From Zygnema circumcarinatum (lineage: Eukaryota > Streptophyta > Zygnematophyceae > Zygnematales > Zygnemataceae): 64,000 bases of DNA. The position numbers were made by a program, and so were the translations under genes. The stretch is taken from the NCBI GenBank assembly GCA_037447605.1, contig CM074817.1, positions 1,881,497 through 1,945,496 on the forward strand, written 5' to 3'. Below the pieces are notes generated by a model that saw nothing but the letters and a program-made list of their open reading frames with translations, was not told where the DNA came from and made no database searches. This document shows positions 36,013 to 46,730 of this stretch, piece after piece (the stretch's first letter is position 1; each line of letters starts with the position of its first letter).

Positions 36013-36510
36013 ATGGCTCTCACTCCCTTCAGTTCCATGTTCAATGACCCGTTCTTCGGCGGCGGCCCTCTCTCTGTCTCGCGCAGAACGTTCCCGGACG
36101 AGTTCAGCACTCTCTTCGACTATGGTCCTCTGCGGAGCTATTTCCGCGACACGCAGGCTCTGGCGAACACTGCTGTGGATGTGAGGGAGACGCCGACAGA
36201 GTACCAGTTTGTGGCGGACCTTCCCGGCCTGAAGCGCGATGAAGTGAAGGTGCAGATTGAGGATGGGAACGTTCTGTCCTTGAGCGGAGAGCGCACTCGG
36301 GAGTCTCGGGAGGACACGGACACTTATCATCGAGTTGAGCGCAGCACCGGGAAGTTTATGCGCCGTTTCCGCCTGCCAGATAATGTTGATGTTGATAAAG
36401 TCAGCGCTACGGCAGAGCACGGCGTGCTGACTGTGAGCGTTCCGAAGGTGCAGCGTCAGGAGCAGCAGAGGCCTGCTGTGAAGGATGTGGAGGTGAACGA
36501 GAAGAAGTGA
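36013..36510 (+). CDS. Cytosolic small heat-shock protein (Hsp20)
   Basis: An intronless gene of 165 residues starting MALTPFSSMFNDPFFGG. The alpha-crystallin domain spans about residues 55-145: VDVRETPTEYQFVADLPGL, DEVKVQIEDGNVLSLSGER, FMRRFRLPDNVDVDKVSA and the closing GVLTVSVPK. The short N-terminal arm, GER and MRRFRLP motifs, and the absence of a transit or signal peptide fit a cytosolic class I/II plant sHSP, an ATP-independent holdase that forms oligomers through its C-terminal tail. The ATG is chosen because the open frame above it runs through the promoter. The C-terminus ends VNEKK and lacks an obvious IxI/V anchor beyond VEV. Heat induction is expected but not proven from the promoter. 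Confidence 0.95.
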   Translation: MALTPFSSMFNDPFFGGGPLSVSRRTFPDEFSTLFDYGPLRSYFRDTQALANTAVDVRETPTEYQFVADLPGLKRDEVKVQIEDGNVLSLSGERTRESREDTDTYHRVERSTGKFMRRFRLPDNVDVDKVSATAEHGVLTVSVPKVQRQEQQRPAVKDVEVNEKK

Positions 36511-37510
36511 AGAGGCTGGAGGCGCACTGTGGAGCTTTTTTGGAAACGTTAGACCAAAGTTTTTGCCAGTTCTTTGAGAGTAGTCATATCAGTGGCTAGT
36601 GTCAGTTCGGATGTTGTCCCGGTGAAAAACTCGATAAGAGTGGCTTTTTGTTTTCTTTCTTGTAGTTAGGAATTGCCGCGGATGTGTAGGTAGTGCAGTG
36701 GAATTGCAATTGTTCACTCCCGTAGATGTACATAAGGCAGGATGGTCGGACGGCTCTGCTGCTCATGATGCTTTTTCTTGTACAGCTGCTTTAGGAGTTC
36801 AATGGCGCCCTCTTTCCTTGAGGTGACTTGGCCTCTTCAACGACTTCCTTGTTTTCGATGCATGCGTTTTGGAGCAGTATGTACTCATGTCTTTCTATTG
36901 GATTAATATGTTTTGTGAAGGTCACTTAAGGCGGGGGTTTGAATAGTTCGGGGAAACTGTTCAATGTGAGTGTCAAGTGTCTTTTCTGTCAGTTAGTTTT
37001 TTACATACTTGATAAAACGTGCTTCTTATTTTTTCCATGGTACGCATTGGTTTACACTAATTGCATGGCAGCCTGAGTTGCAGTTCAATGCTGAGTTCCT
37101 TCCTTCCGCATAGCTGTTTGTCGACTACATGATATGATGGGAGGATGATCCGATTCTGAGAATAGTGCAAGTGCTGTAGCAGAGTGGAAATTAGTCTACA
37201 TAAATTGTGGTCTTGTTTGACTATCGTGCCCTTCTCCTTGTGACGTATGCATGATGCCTTCATTTGTGCATGCGCACCTTCGAACTCGTCGTCCGTACGA
37301 GCCGTGGATGATGACATGGATGGATGGATGGATGGATGGATAGCTTCCTCATGGTGCCGTACATTTTTGTGGCAACCCGTACAGAAACGGACAACGATAC
37401 GTACAAACGTACAACGTGCTGAGCGGTCAGTAGGGATGGATATTGTACTAGAACGCAGTGTCGCGTTTTAAAATTCCAATGCAAACATCTAAAAGGTAGG
37501 CAGTTTTATG
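36511..37510. other. sHSP 3' region and spacer
   Basis: The 3' UTR of the sHSP gene is expected in the first few hundred bases. A tetranucleotide run (ATGG) of about six units sits at 37315-37340, and CGTAC words follow (37360-37415). No coding exon seen. Confidence 0.45.
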
Positions 37511-38080
37511 AAGGAGAATGCTACTGCACCCCCTTATTTTGGTTATTCCACCCCCTTTTCTGAAAGAATTGCCTGCCCATTTCGGTTATCGCACCCCCTG
37601 CTTTGGATATTTCACCTTTGGATATCCTACACCCTTGTTTTTTCCTTTTCACTATTGATTTCCAACATTGTGCAACAAAAGAAAAGGAGAGTTGCATTGA
37701 GCTCAAGATGGTGAGGCCATCAAATGAACATGGACGAAGTCAACATGGGGAACCACAAGAAATTGGCCGCAAAGGACTTGAGCACAAAATAAAAAAGCTA
37801 GGAGCAAAAAACTACCAAAAAAAAAAAACTAAACTAAACTAAGCAGCCGCAAAGGTCACCAATGTGGGGCAACCGTTACTTTTTGTTTTTAAGTAAAGTT
37901 AAGGCAAGTTCTTAAGTTGTGGCTTGGTTGCTTGTAATTGGAACATTTGTTCCTTTGCTTGTCCCGATTGATTGGGGTAGGATATCCAAAATAGGGGGGG
38001 GCGTAACCAAAATGGGCAAACAAAATGTTCAAAAAGCGGGGTGGAATAACCAAAATAGGGGGTGCAGTAGCATTCTCCTT
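37511..38080. mobile_element. Inverted-repeat MITE, 570 bp, about 110-bp ends
   Basis: The left end AAGGAGAATGCTACTGCACC (37511 on) is matched inverted by the right end finishing at 38080. The similarity continues about 110 bp inward through repeated CACCCCCTATTTTGGTTATT-like units. The target duplication is not clear; ATGAA-like bases occur on both sides. The interior carries copy 3 of the dispersed coding-like repeat and no transposase. Probably non-autonomous. Confidence 0.75.
37690..37875 (+). repeat. Dispersed short coding-like repeat, copy 3
   Basis: Begins GCATTGAGCTCAAGATGG with the palindromic core GATGGT-GAG-GCCATC. The ATG at 37708 opens MVRPSNEHGRSQHGEPQEIG. It resembles copy 1 over its first 60 bp and again at AGCCGCAAAGGTCACCAATG (about 37847). 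It lies inside the 570-bp MITE, so the MITE may have captured it or it may belong to the element. Confidence 0.6.
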
Positions 38081-38275
38081 AATGAAACACTTGGAATTGT
38101 GGTACAATAGTACGGCCATCCGGTCGCATGGCAGCCTCTCTGACGGCCCAGCGCCATTCGCAAAGCCAAAACCTAACCTAAATTTCAGAACGTGTGTCCG
38201 TACATGTTTTTCAATTTGAACAATGGTACGGCCGTTCTAGAAATGTTTCAAAACTCCGAGACCGTTTGGATATTA

Positions 38276-38473
38276 GGGGGAGTCGGACCTTGACCATCGC
38301 CAAATCAATTTCGTAAGCCTGTCGGGCGGATTAAGGATTGGCAAGGTACGCATTTCGGTACGACTGTGCCCGTTTAGCCGCGGATCCCGACCCCGAATTC
38401 GTACACGACACCTTGACTTTTGGTATAAGGAATTCGGGAATTTAGTACGCGGAGGTCAAGGTCTGACTCCCCC
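38276..38473. mobile_element. Small MITE, 198 bp
   Basis: Terminal inverted repeats GGGGGAGTCGGACCTTGACC (38276 on) and its near-perfect complement ending at 38473. TATTA occurs immediately outside both ends (38271-38275 and 38474-38478), a possible 5-bp target duplication. Non-coding interior. Only 30 bp from the next element. Confidence 0.65.
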
Positions 38474-38503
38474 TATTAGAACGTTCTAATACTGAAACCT
38501 AAA

Positions 38504-39447
38504 GGGTAGTGATATTTCCACCCCTTTTTTGGATCCAAACACCCCTTCCCGGCCGGGCAGATTTCAAAAAGGATTAAAAACGGAAAATGCTTTTTTCACA
38601 CCTTTTTGGAATCGATACCCACCCTCCATCGGCAGATTTTATTTTTGCGAAACAAGGAAATAACCCGTCACCCCATTTTGAATATCCCGCCTACCTGAAT
38701 TTTTTTCACGCTTGCGGTCAATCGCAGCCGTCGATTCCCTCGCAGATCGCAACACGGCAGATCAGTATTTGATCTGCAGCCGGGCTCGGTCACAGCGAAT
38801 GGCACGTGCCCACGTATCCCGCCAAACTCGTCTCAAAGGTTTGTCCGTACAAATTTCGTACGGTCGAAACTTTTGAGGAACCCAATAATTCGTACATTGA
38901 GAGCTTGGACCAATCAAAGTTTTCCACGTCATAAATTTAACACGTGGCAGATGTTGATTGGCTGAGAGCTGACAATGCACGAGATCTCGGGCCGGGGGAC
39001 GCGCGCACTCGCACTTGCGATCCGGCTTTGGCGGGACTCGTGGGCGCTTTCCATTCGCTAAGATCGAGCCCGGCTGCAGATCGAACGGTGATCTGCAGTG
39101 GTGCGATCTGCGAGGGAAATCGACAGATGCGATTGACACGCACGTGTGAAGGACGGACACCCGCGAACGATCTCGTGGCGGACGGATCTTCCGCTCCGAG
39201 CGGATTCGGGCAGGCAGATATTTCTTTCCCTCAAAAAAAAAATTCAGGGAGGCGGGATACAGTATTCAAAATGCGGTGACAGGGTATCATTTTCCTTGGT
39301 TAGCAAAAATAAAATCAGCCGACGAAAGGTGGGTATCGATTCCAAAAAGGTGTGAAAAAAGCATTTTCCGTTTTTAATCCCTTTTGAAATCTGCCCGGCC
39401 GGGAAGGGGTGTTTGGATCCAAAAAAGGGGTGGAAATATCACTACCC
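38504..39447. mobile_element. Long fold-back element, 944 bp, with 8-bp target duplication
   Basis: Ends GGGTAGTGATATTTCCACC (38504) and its inverted copy (to 39447). The arms pair for about 320 bp each, including GGATCCAAACACCCC, GGAATCGATACCCACC and GATCTGCAGCCGGGCTCG, leaving about 200 bp in the middle. AACCTAAA flanks both sides exactly (38496-38503 and 39448-39455). An 8-bp duplication fits the hAT superfamily, though such long arms are more usual in Mutator-like or fold-back elements. No transposase frame is present. Confidence 0.85.
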
Positions 39448-39455
39448 AACCTAAA

Positions 39456-40761
39456 ACTCTGAAAGTCCCTTGTACGGACTTTTTGCCATCCCTAACCCAG
39501 CTGGCTCTGACCGCCCACTCGTTTATCGTACGGTCAACTTTCCAGCGCTTTCGATTAGATTTGAACTTCAGAAAAATCCCGGCCGTTGGCTGAAACCGCG
39601 ATCCCGGCCGCGGCCAATCGCAACCGTCGCTTCCCCGCGCCACATCCAGACTCTTCTTGACCAATTTGGACCAATTTTCACTTCCCAATCCGAAAACACA
39701 GGGGAAGTCGATTTCGATCCTGCAATCATTGCATGCGGCGTGCGGGCGCCGCCGCGGCCGTCCCGTCATTAATGGCCACTTCAAACCGTATCCTTCCCGG
39801 AGGCGGTCAATGAGCCACGTGGCCAGCACAGCCGGCAAGCGTGCCACGTGTTACGATGACGACATCCATAAGCACGTGGAGGCTGCACGGAATTCGAAGT
39901 TGCCTGGTGGGGCCCACCGTTGACGTGCGGCCCCCCCCGGCCGCGTTGACTAACGCCTGCGTTCACACACGTCCGCCGCGTCAACTACAAAAAATCTTTT
40001 TTTTTCGCTGTGAGCCTTTCCTCTATCGTCGTCCAACTGCTATTCACCACGTGTGCATCTTTGCAAACGTGGCGTTCTCTCATTCGTTGATTTCGGCTGA
40101 AAGAGGTGCGCGAGTCCCCCGGCGGCTCCCCCTTCATTTACGACCCGGGGGCCCTCGGCCAATCAGCGCCCTTCGCCTCTCTGTAGAAGTCGTCCCGCCC
40201 CGCCCCGAACCCTCCGTCCGTACGGACCACGACACGCGGCACGCGCCTTTGCGACAGCGGCGGCGTCGCATGGGCCAAACTGCGTCGCACAAAGTGGTCG
40301 TCCAGCCAATAAGAGTCCGTGCGACGCCATACGATTCAGAACGACGCCGTGCGATATCGCCCGCGCCGACCTGGCGGCGCCACCTACCGGCGCGGCGCGA
40401 TTTGGGACGAGCGGCCGAGGGCGGCGGCGGGCGCGGGCTCGCACGTGCGGCCGCGTCGGGGATGCGCGCTCCGTGGGCCACGTCAGTCGCACGTGGGAAC
40501 CGGGCCAATGGCGGCGCGCGAGCGGGCGCAGGCGGCGGGAGGGAGGGTCCATCCGGGGGCGGGTGGGGACTGCCGGCGGGAGGACGAGAGAGAGTGGGAG
40601 AGGGATAGAGGGAGAGGGAGAGGGAGAAGGGAGAGGGAGAGAGGGGCACGTGAGGTACAATACAGTACAGGAGAGTAGCTACGTTTAGGGTCCGAGCAGG
40701 AGGAAGGGAGCTTCGTTGGACGAAGGGGGGGCCGAGGGGAGGATCAAATTTGGGTTGCAGG
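39456..40761 (+). promoter_or_regulatory. GC-rich upstream region of kinase gene
   Basis: A 1.3-kb GC-rich stretch with many ACGT cores (GCCACGTG near 39842, CACGTGG near 39873, CCACGTGTG near 40048, GCACGTGCGG near 40440). A purine leader of GAGAGGGAGAG units (about 40585-40645) lies shortly before the kinase ATG. Long open frames on both strands here follow the GC bias and resemble no family. Confidence 0.5.
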
Positions 40762-42486
40762 ATGGGGGCGGAAGAGCAGGCGGTGTACATGATTCCCGGG
40801 GGAGTGCGCGTGGAGTTGGCGTCGGATTACTGCGTGGGAGTGGAGTTAGGGGCGGGAGGATACGGCGTGGTGAGGGCGTGCAGGGAGAGGAGAACGGGGG
40901 AGGTGGTGGCCTGCAAGACGATTTGGAAACATAGAATTCGCGCGGAGGGTGAGCAGGCAGCCGTTCTTCGGGAGATAGCCACGATGCGACACGTGGCAGG
41001 CCATGGCGGGGTGGTGGAGCTGAAGGGCGTGTATGAGGACAGCGAGGCGGTGCATATTCTGATGGAGGTGGCAGACGGTGGGGACCTTCTAGAATGGCTG
41101 AACAATAATAACAGCCCTATGCATGAAGACGTAGCAAGGGAAGTGTTTCGGCAAGTGGTGGAGGCGGTAGCTTACTGTCACAGGAATGGAGTTCTGCACA
41201 GAGATTTGAAACCGGAGAATATTTTGCTGTTTTCTGGAGCTGCAACGGGAAAGGAAAAGGCGTCATCGTCTTCAGAAAACAGCTGTGAAGAGGAGAAATG
41301 TTTTCCTTTTTCTAAGCACCGCGTGGAGGAGGTACTGGAGCAATCTGCGGGAGGGAGGGAACCGAACGGAGGTGCAGGAGTTAAGAATAGAATGAGAGTG
41401 AAGCTCGCGGATTTTGGGCTTGCAGTGATGTCAAATGGAGAGAGAGGAGAGCTCGTTGCGGAAGGGAGGGCGGGGTCACCTTCATATCTAGCGCCGGAAG
41501 TTGCAGAGGGGCGCAAATACGGAGCGAAAGCAGATATTTGGAGCTTGGGGGTGTTATTACATATATTAATTTCTCGGCAGCATCCGTTTCATAGCCGTGA
41601 AGACGAAGGAGAGACTTCGAAGCTTGTGTACAGCGAAGTGTTGGATCTCTCTATGGGTATTTGGTCGCGTTGCTCGTCGGAGTTGAAGGAGTTGGTGCAG
41701 TGGATGCTCACTATTGAAAGTGAGAATAGGCCTTCTGCAGACGAGGTTTTGAAGCATACATGGCTGAGGGAGAAGTCTGGGCGAAGCTCCTCGGTTTCAT
41801 CGCTTTCTGTTGGCAGATTCGATTTACCAAACAGTCGTATGGGTGAGGAGTTAAGTTTCTCTGCTTGGTGTCCGGTTCAAACAGAACATTCACTGGGTGA
41901 GGGCGCTTGTCTACGTCTGATATCTCAGCAAGGCGACAGTGATAAGGAGAACCGTTCGAATAATCTGCAGAAAAATAAGGAGGAGGGTGAATCCGTTGCA
42001 GCTCCAGGATGCTCCATGAATGAGAGAGTTTGTGGCGATGGGAGAGTGAAGAATTGCATTGATTCATGCAGTCCTGCGGCTCCTTTGGTAGTGGAGGCTG
42101 TCGAATGTAATGATTGTCCGCCTGTAAGGGGAAGTCAGGAGGCTGGAGATGCTGAAGAGAAGAATGAGGAAGTATGTGCCCAATTGCTGGAAAGCTGTCA
42201 GTCAGCAGAAGAGTTACGAATGAGTGGTTGGAAGAGAGGAGAGGCAGGATCGGCGAAGGGTTATGAAGGCCTATCAAGACTGGAGTTGGTGGAAATGGTC
42301 AATTCTTGTTGCAGCAATCCTCTATCAAATCGTCAAAGAGTGGTGGATGAAGGCTGCGAAGTGTCCCTTGATAATTATGCGGCAAATTCGACTGCTTGTA
42401 TTGACCGCTGTCCACCTCTGAAGAGACGGAGGATTGTTACTCTGCAAGCAGGCGCAGGAGCGTTTGAAGTTGATGTTTGTGGGTAG
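40762..42486 (+). CDS. CDPK-like Ser/Thr kinase without EF hands (PEPKR2-like)
   Basis: An intronless gene of 574 residues starting MGAEEQAVYMIPGG. The kinase domain covers about residues 22-335: glycine loop GAGGYGVV (30-37), K52 in VACKT, catalytic HRDLKPENILL (146-156), a 50-residue Ser/Gly-rich insert (157-210) before ADFGLAV (DFG 217-219), SPSYLAPEV, and ADIWSLGVLLHILIS. These CDPK/PPCK-family features, with no calmodulin-like EF hands downstream, point to the PEPKR2/PPCK-related group, so activity is probably not set by Ca2+ binding to this chain. The 240-residue Cys/Ser/Asn-rich tail is unrecognised. The first in-frame ATG is used; codons above it lack one. It is related to the kinase at 52843. 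Confidence 0.85.
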   Translation: MGAEEQAVYMIPGGVRVELASDYCVGVELGAGGYGVVRACRERRTGEVVACKTIWKHRIRAEGEQAAVLREIATMRHVAGHGGVVELKGVYEDSEAVHILMEVADGGDLLEWLNNNNSPMHEDVAREVFRQVVEAVAYCHRNGVLHRDLKPENILLFSGAATGKEKASSSSENSCEEEKCFPFSKHRVEEVLEQSAGGREPNGGAGVKNRMRVKLADFGLAVMSNGERGELVAEGRAGSPSYLAPEVAEGRKYGAKADIWSLGVLLHILISRQHPFHSREDEGETSKLVYSEVLDLSMGIWSRCSSELKELVQWMLTIESENRPSADEVLKHTWLREKSGRSSSVSSLSVGRFDLPNSRMGEELSFSAWCPVQTEHSLGEGACLRLISQQGDSDKENRSNNLQKNKEEGESVAAPGCSMNERVCGDGRVKNCIDSCSPAAPLVVEAVECNDCPPVRGSQEAGDAEEKNEEVCAQLLESCQSAEELRMSGWKRGEAGSAKGYEGLSRLELVEMVNSCCSNPLSNRQRVVDEGCEVSLDNYAANSTACIDRCPPLKRRRIVTLQAGAGAFEVDVCG

Positions 42487-43571
42487 TTGAGTTATCATTT
42501 CCTGATTTATCCTTTGTCATTTTTGGGTGGAAAAGACATAGTTGTGGAGAGAAGGGGAGATGGAGCGGCGGAAAGATTGTCAGGGGGGTGTCCCTTTGTT
42601 ATGATTATGTATGCTTTGCACATACATGCGCTTATGTATGTGCAAATGCATACGAATGAATTCCTGGACTCTGTGCGGAATAAGCTTTGCACTTTAGCAG
42701 CCCCGAGGTTAGTAGGTCAGAGAGGAGGGCGCCTGGGAGGAGGGAGAGGCTTATTAGTGTAATTTGGATGTGGGGGGAGGACGCCGATGCTTTCCTGCTT
42801 CCCCTTCCAAAGTGGTCGTAGATGTTGTACCAAAGCGGTTGTTTCCTTGGTTTTTTCCCTTTTTTAATTTGTTTTGTACATTAGAAGCACAAATAAGGTT
42901 CTGTTCCGCTGCAAGAAAGAAGCAGACAGAAAGGCAGGCAAGCTGCAGGGAGAGGCCTTTCTGTAATAATCCCATTTTTTCAATAATTTGATTTGACATC
43001 ACATTTTCGCAATCGAGTGTGGAATGTGGAATGTGATTCTATACTGAAAAAGGTGTGGTTAGATGTGAGATGTGTGCTGATGCCCCTCCCCCCTCCCTCC
43101 TCCCTCCTCCCTCCTCCCTCCTCCCCCCTCCCCCCTTCCCCCTCCCCCCTCCCTCCTCCGTCCTCCGTCCTCCGTCCTCCGTCCTCCGTCCTCCGTCCTC
43201 CGTCCTCCGTCCTCCGTCCTCCCCCTCCCCCCTCCCCCTCCCCCTCCCCCCTCCCCCTCCCCCTCCCCCCTCCCCCCTCCCCCTCCCCCTTCCCCCTCCC
43301 CCTCCCCCCTCCCCCCTCCCCCTCCCCCTCTGTATTTCTCCCTTGCTCGCTCTCTCTCCCCGATCTAACAAGAGTCAGCTCACCAACTTGTCGACACTGC
43401 CATGCTATGGAAATAGCAAAACGCAGGAATCATAAACTTTATTTGACAGCAGCTGGAGCGAATGCCAGGCTTGTCCGTACACTTGGCTTCCATTTGCATC
43501 TTGAAACAAATTAGGGTAAAGCCAACCTTTTTTGCCATCAAATAACAGAAGCCTATACCAATAACGGCCCG
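42487..43571. other. Spacer between convergent kinase and amidase genes
   Basis: Contains the kinase 3' UTR, a pyrimidine tract (see next entry) and the amidase 3' end. ATACATGCGCTTATGTAT near 42621 is an imperfect palindrome. No coding exon seen. Confidence 0.45.
43083..43333 (+). repeat. Polypyrimidine tract with CCTCCGT tandem repeat
   Basis: About 250 bp of almost pure C/T. It opens with CTCCCTC units, has about nine tandem CCTCCGT heptamers (about 43155-43218), then CCCCTCCCCC words. It lies between the 3' ends of two converging genes, and the homopurine complement has triplex and G-quadruplex potential. Confidence 0.9.
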
Positions 43572-46500
43572 TCAATACTCCGCTTCAAACTCTAACTCGC
43601 TCATTGATTCGGCAAACGAGGCATTTTCCAACAAAGTGGTGATTTCAAAGGCGAGGTCTAGAAGCTCCTCATCCCAACCCCATGGCCCCACAAGGCCCAA
43701 CCCCACAGGTGCTCCCTCCACAACAGTGATCGGTACATTCACCTGCAACGTCATACGAGCACCATGCCCCAGTAAGGAGAGAACAACCAAACAGGGGAAT
43801 AGAGGGAACAGCTGAAAGCTCATTCAATCTCCAAAAAAGGGCGAGTTTTGATTCTACCTGGGGAAGTCCTGCCGGCCCTGCGATGACTGTTAAGCAGAGA
43901 GCACGTCTGCGAAAAGTTTCAATCTCTTCTGATGAAGCTGTGAGAGAAGGGGCAATGCCCGGAGCAGCCGGTACAAAGAGCACGCATCCGTCACTGACAA
44001 GCTCCCTCATGTGTTTTGTGATCCTGCAGAATCGCCCTCTCACCATCACCTTACCACCTTGCACTCTGTTGTCTACTGAATGTACCATTTGCAGGGTGCA
44101 GCAGAGAACAGAAAAAAATAACTGTCTCACTTTGCTCGCACAGTTTGCGCATGTGCAACAGCCGTCTCCTCCACCACTCGTGCAGCTTCAAATCGTTGTC
44201 TGACATCATCACCAAAAACAGGGTTCTCCTGCTGAATCCACTTCCCATTACTCTCCCATGCCTCTCGCAGCTGCGTCCACAAACGCACCTCATGGCAACA
44301 TCAACACGTCGCCAACAACGATGTGGCCAACGCATTGACTTAGTCATATCGATCATCTCCAACTTGTCCATAACACCCACAAGCCCACTTACTTGCAACA
44401 CTCGCATATGACGCACCCACTCCTCATAGCCCCCTTCCACCGTTCCCACTGCAATGCTTTCGGGCCCCTTCAACCGCTGCTGCAATCTGTCACGAATTGG
44501 GAGGATAGCCTTATAGACTGCTTCCACCGTTGCAGGGTCGGAGAGGCTCTCAAATGCATCCTGTGCCACTAGCCATCGCGTGATTCTTCTCTCTGCCCGC
44601 CCACTTTCGCGGCTTTCTGCCAACAAAACTTGGCCCACATCGCGGACCACCCATATGTCGTTCGCAAACCAACCCACTGCACACACACGAAAGAGAATCG
44701 GAATGCAGGTAAGGAATGTTTCAGAGAGCTTCTTTTCCTCAAACTGCATTATCATTCTGTCAGTCGTCGTTCGTCATCTGTAAGCTCCTTGACCAAGTTC
44801 ACTTGCTAGTAAGGCTAGCTATTAGCAAGTATTGGTTCTACACCCCCGTGTTCTAGAAAGACATAGAAAAGAGTTGAACAGCGTGCATAACCATTCTTTA
44901 GGCAAGGTCATGCGCTCTACTATAAAAAAAAAAAAAGAGGGAAGCCATACTTTCTCTACGAAACATTGGTGGAGAATAATCATGCATTCTCCTCAAAGCA
45001 AACAAGAAACTGTCCAAAATTAGAAGCATACCTGTGTCTACCGACGGCTGCAATGGGAGAGCACCCTCCATTGAAATTCGACCATGCGATGGTCGCATGC
45101 CAAAAATTCCACAATGCGCTGCTGGAATGCGAACTGAGCCGGCCGTATCGCTCCCTATGGCGAAGTCTACGAGACCAGCAGCGACCTGCTAGCACGCAAA
45201 GAAAGACTGAGAAAGAGAAGAATCATGCATTGCATACATATATGCATGGGCTCTTGCAGGAATTATGAGTAAGAAGATTCGCTTACAGCTGATGCTGATC
45301 CTGAAGATGAGCCGCCGGGAATTCGTTCCGGAGCAGAGGGATTCAAAGGGGTTCCATAATGCGCATTCCTCCCTGAGAGACTGAATGCGAGCTCATCCAT
45401 TTGCGCTTTTCCTGTCAAGGTGGCTCCCGCATCCAGTAACATCTGGAGAGGCATCACTATCTCTGATCCGATTTCATAGCGTCTGTGCACACTTGAAAGC
45501 CTTTTATGACATGGTAGATGATTCTCTGTGACAGAAACTAAACTTTTCACGCGGGTTTGCAGTAAGCACATCCACACTAACAAACTCCTTTCGCTTGCGA
45601 ATTTATGGACCCTTGAGAGAATCAGGTTGAGTTGATACGAACAATGGGAATGAATTAAGGCAACAAATGCTGAGAGAGAAGGCACAACGCACCTGAATGG
45701 CTGCAGCCGTTTTGGTTGGAATTGGGTGAGTTTTTAGCCATGTCGGGTTGCCAAAGCCGGTTGGAAAGGATGCTATCTGCGATAAGGAAACAATCATGAT
45801 AACGGGATGAGTGCTGCAGATATTAGAGGAACACGCACACGAACGCTATGAATAAAACCAGAAGTCCGTCCATATCAAAGAATAGCACCTAACTGCAATA
45901 GGAAGCATCAATGTAAATCTATCCCCTATAGCAGAAAACTATCTCGTTATATTCCGCCAGTCTACCAATGCAATTCTATGAGGTAACAAAAACAGTCTTC
46001 TCTACTTATCATTTTAAAAAATATGCCAAAATTTTCTAGTGCAGATTTTCAGAGGATGGTTAAGACCACACTTATTAGCCTTATTAATTCAACGCCACTG
46101 GTAGCAAGACCTAGAGAAGCAGAGAATCTAAAATCGCAACAGCAGAATGCTGTAGTGGAAAGGATCAGGTTATCAACGTTCGCTTGTTCGTTTATTCCCC
46201 ATTAAGCAACGCTTAAATCGAGCACTGGACTAGACAAGAAGGTTGAACTACACAAAAAATTCAGCAGAAAGTTCAACTTTCAAAAGGTTAGCACCTGCAT
46301 TGAACAAACAATTCTAGCCCAAAGAAGAACGTGAAAACGCTCACTCTCACGGAGTAGAGCAAACGAATCGTCGTTCTTTTTGGATTTCAACTTCTGCATT
46401 CTTATTCTTCCACGACATAAATCATATCTAGCCTCAGAAATGATTTCTTACATGGAACATATCCTTTGCTGCAAAAGTTAGCCCGCAGAGCGGGCCTTTC

Positions 46501-46730
46501 TTGGCACCCTCGACAATGCAGTCACAATGCTCCACAAAGGCCTTCATCTCCTTTCCCTTTTTCAACACATCCTGCAGCGCTCCAAATGTGCCTTCCGCGC
46601 TGCAGCGCACCTGAACCGACCTCCTCACACGGCTGGCGTCAGGAGACAACGGTCTTTGGGAAGAGAGAAATGGAAGAGAAGGGGAGGCAGAGAGCGAGCC
46701 GAGCGCTGGAACAGCCCAGAGGGCCGCCAT
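43572..46730 (-). CDS. Amidase-signature enzyme, AMI1-like, probable plastid form
   Basis: Eight exons: 46730-46452, 45776-45693, 45442-45287, 45185-45032, 44676-44393, 44270-44131, 44023-43858, 43742-43572; 477 residues, all GT-AG. The Ser-cisSer-Lys triad is visible: K89 in LTFAAKDMFH, cis-Ser in PGGSSSGSAS (about 166-168) and nucleophile S190 in GSDTAGSVRIPA. FPTGFGNPTWLKTHP and GMRPSHGRIS match plant AMI1/Toc64-type amidases. AMI1 hydrolyses indole-3-acetamide to auxin; the substrate here is not shown. The first about 45 residues are rich in Ala/Ser/Pro/Arg and lack acids, like a chloroplast transit peptide, which Arabidopsis AMI1 does not have. No TPR repeats follow, so it is not Toc64. 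A GA-rich leader precedes the ATG on the coding strand. Confidence 0.9.

Noticed and set aside
40134-40790. Large minus-strand open frames of 165-218 codons
   Set aside because: GC-rich promoter of the kinase gene; Pro/Arg/Ser-rich low-complexity sequence without motifs.
43155-43218. CRISPR-like repeat spacing
   Set aside because: The heptamers are contiguous without unique spacers, and the genome is eukaryotic.
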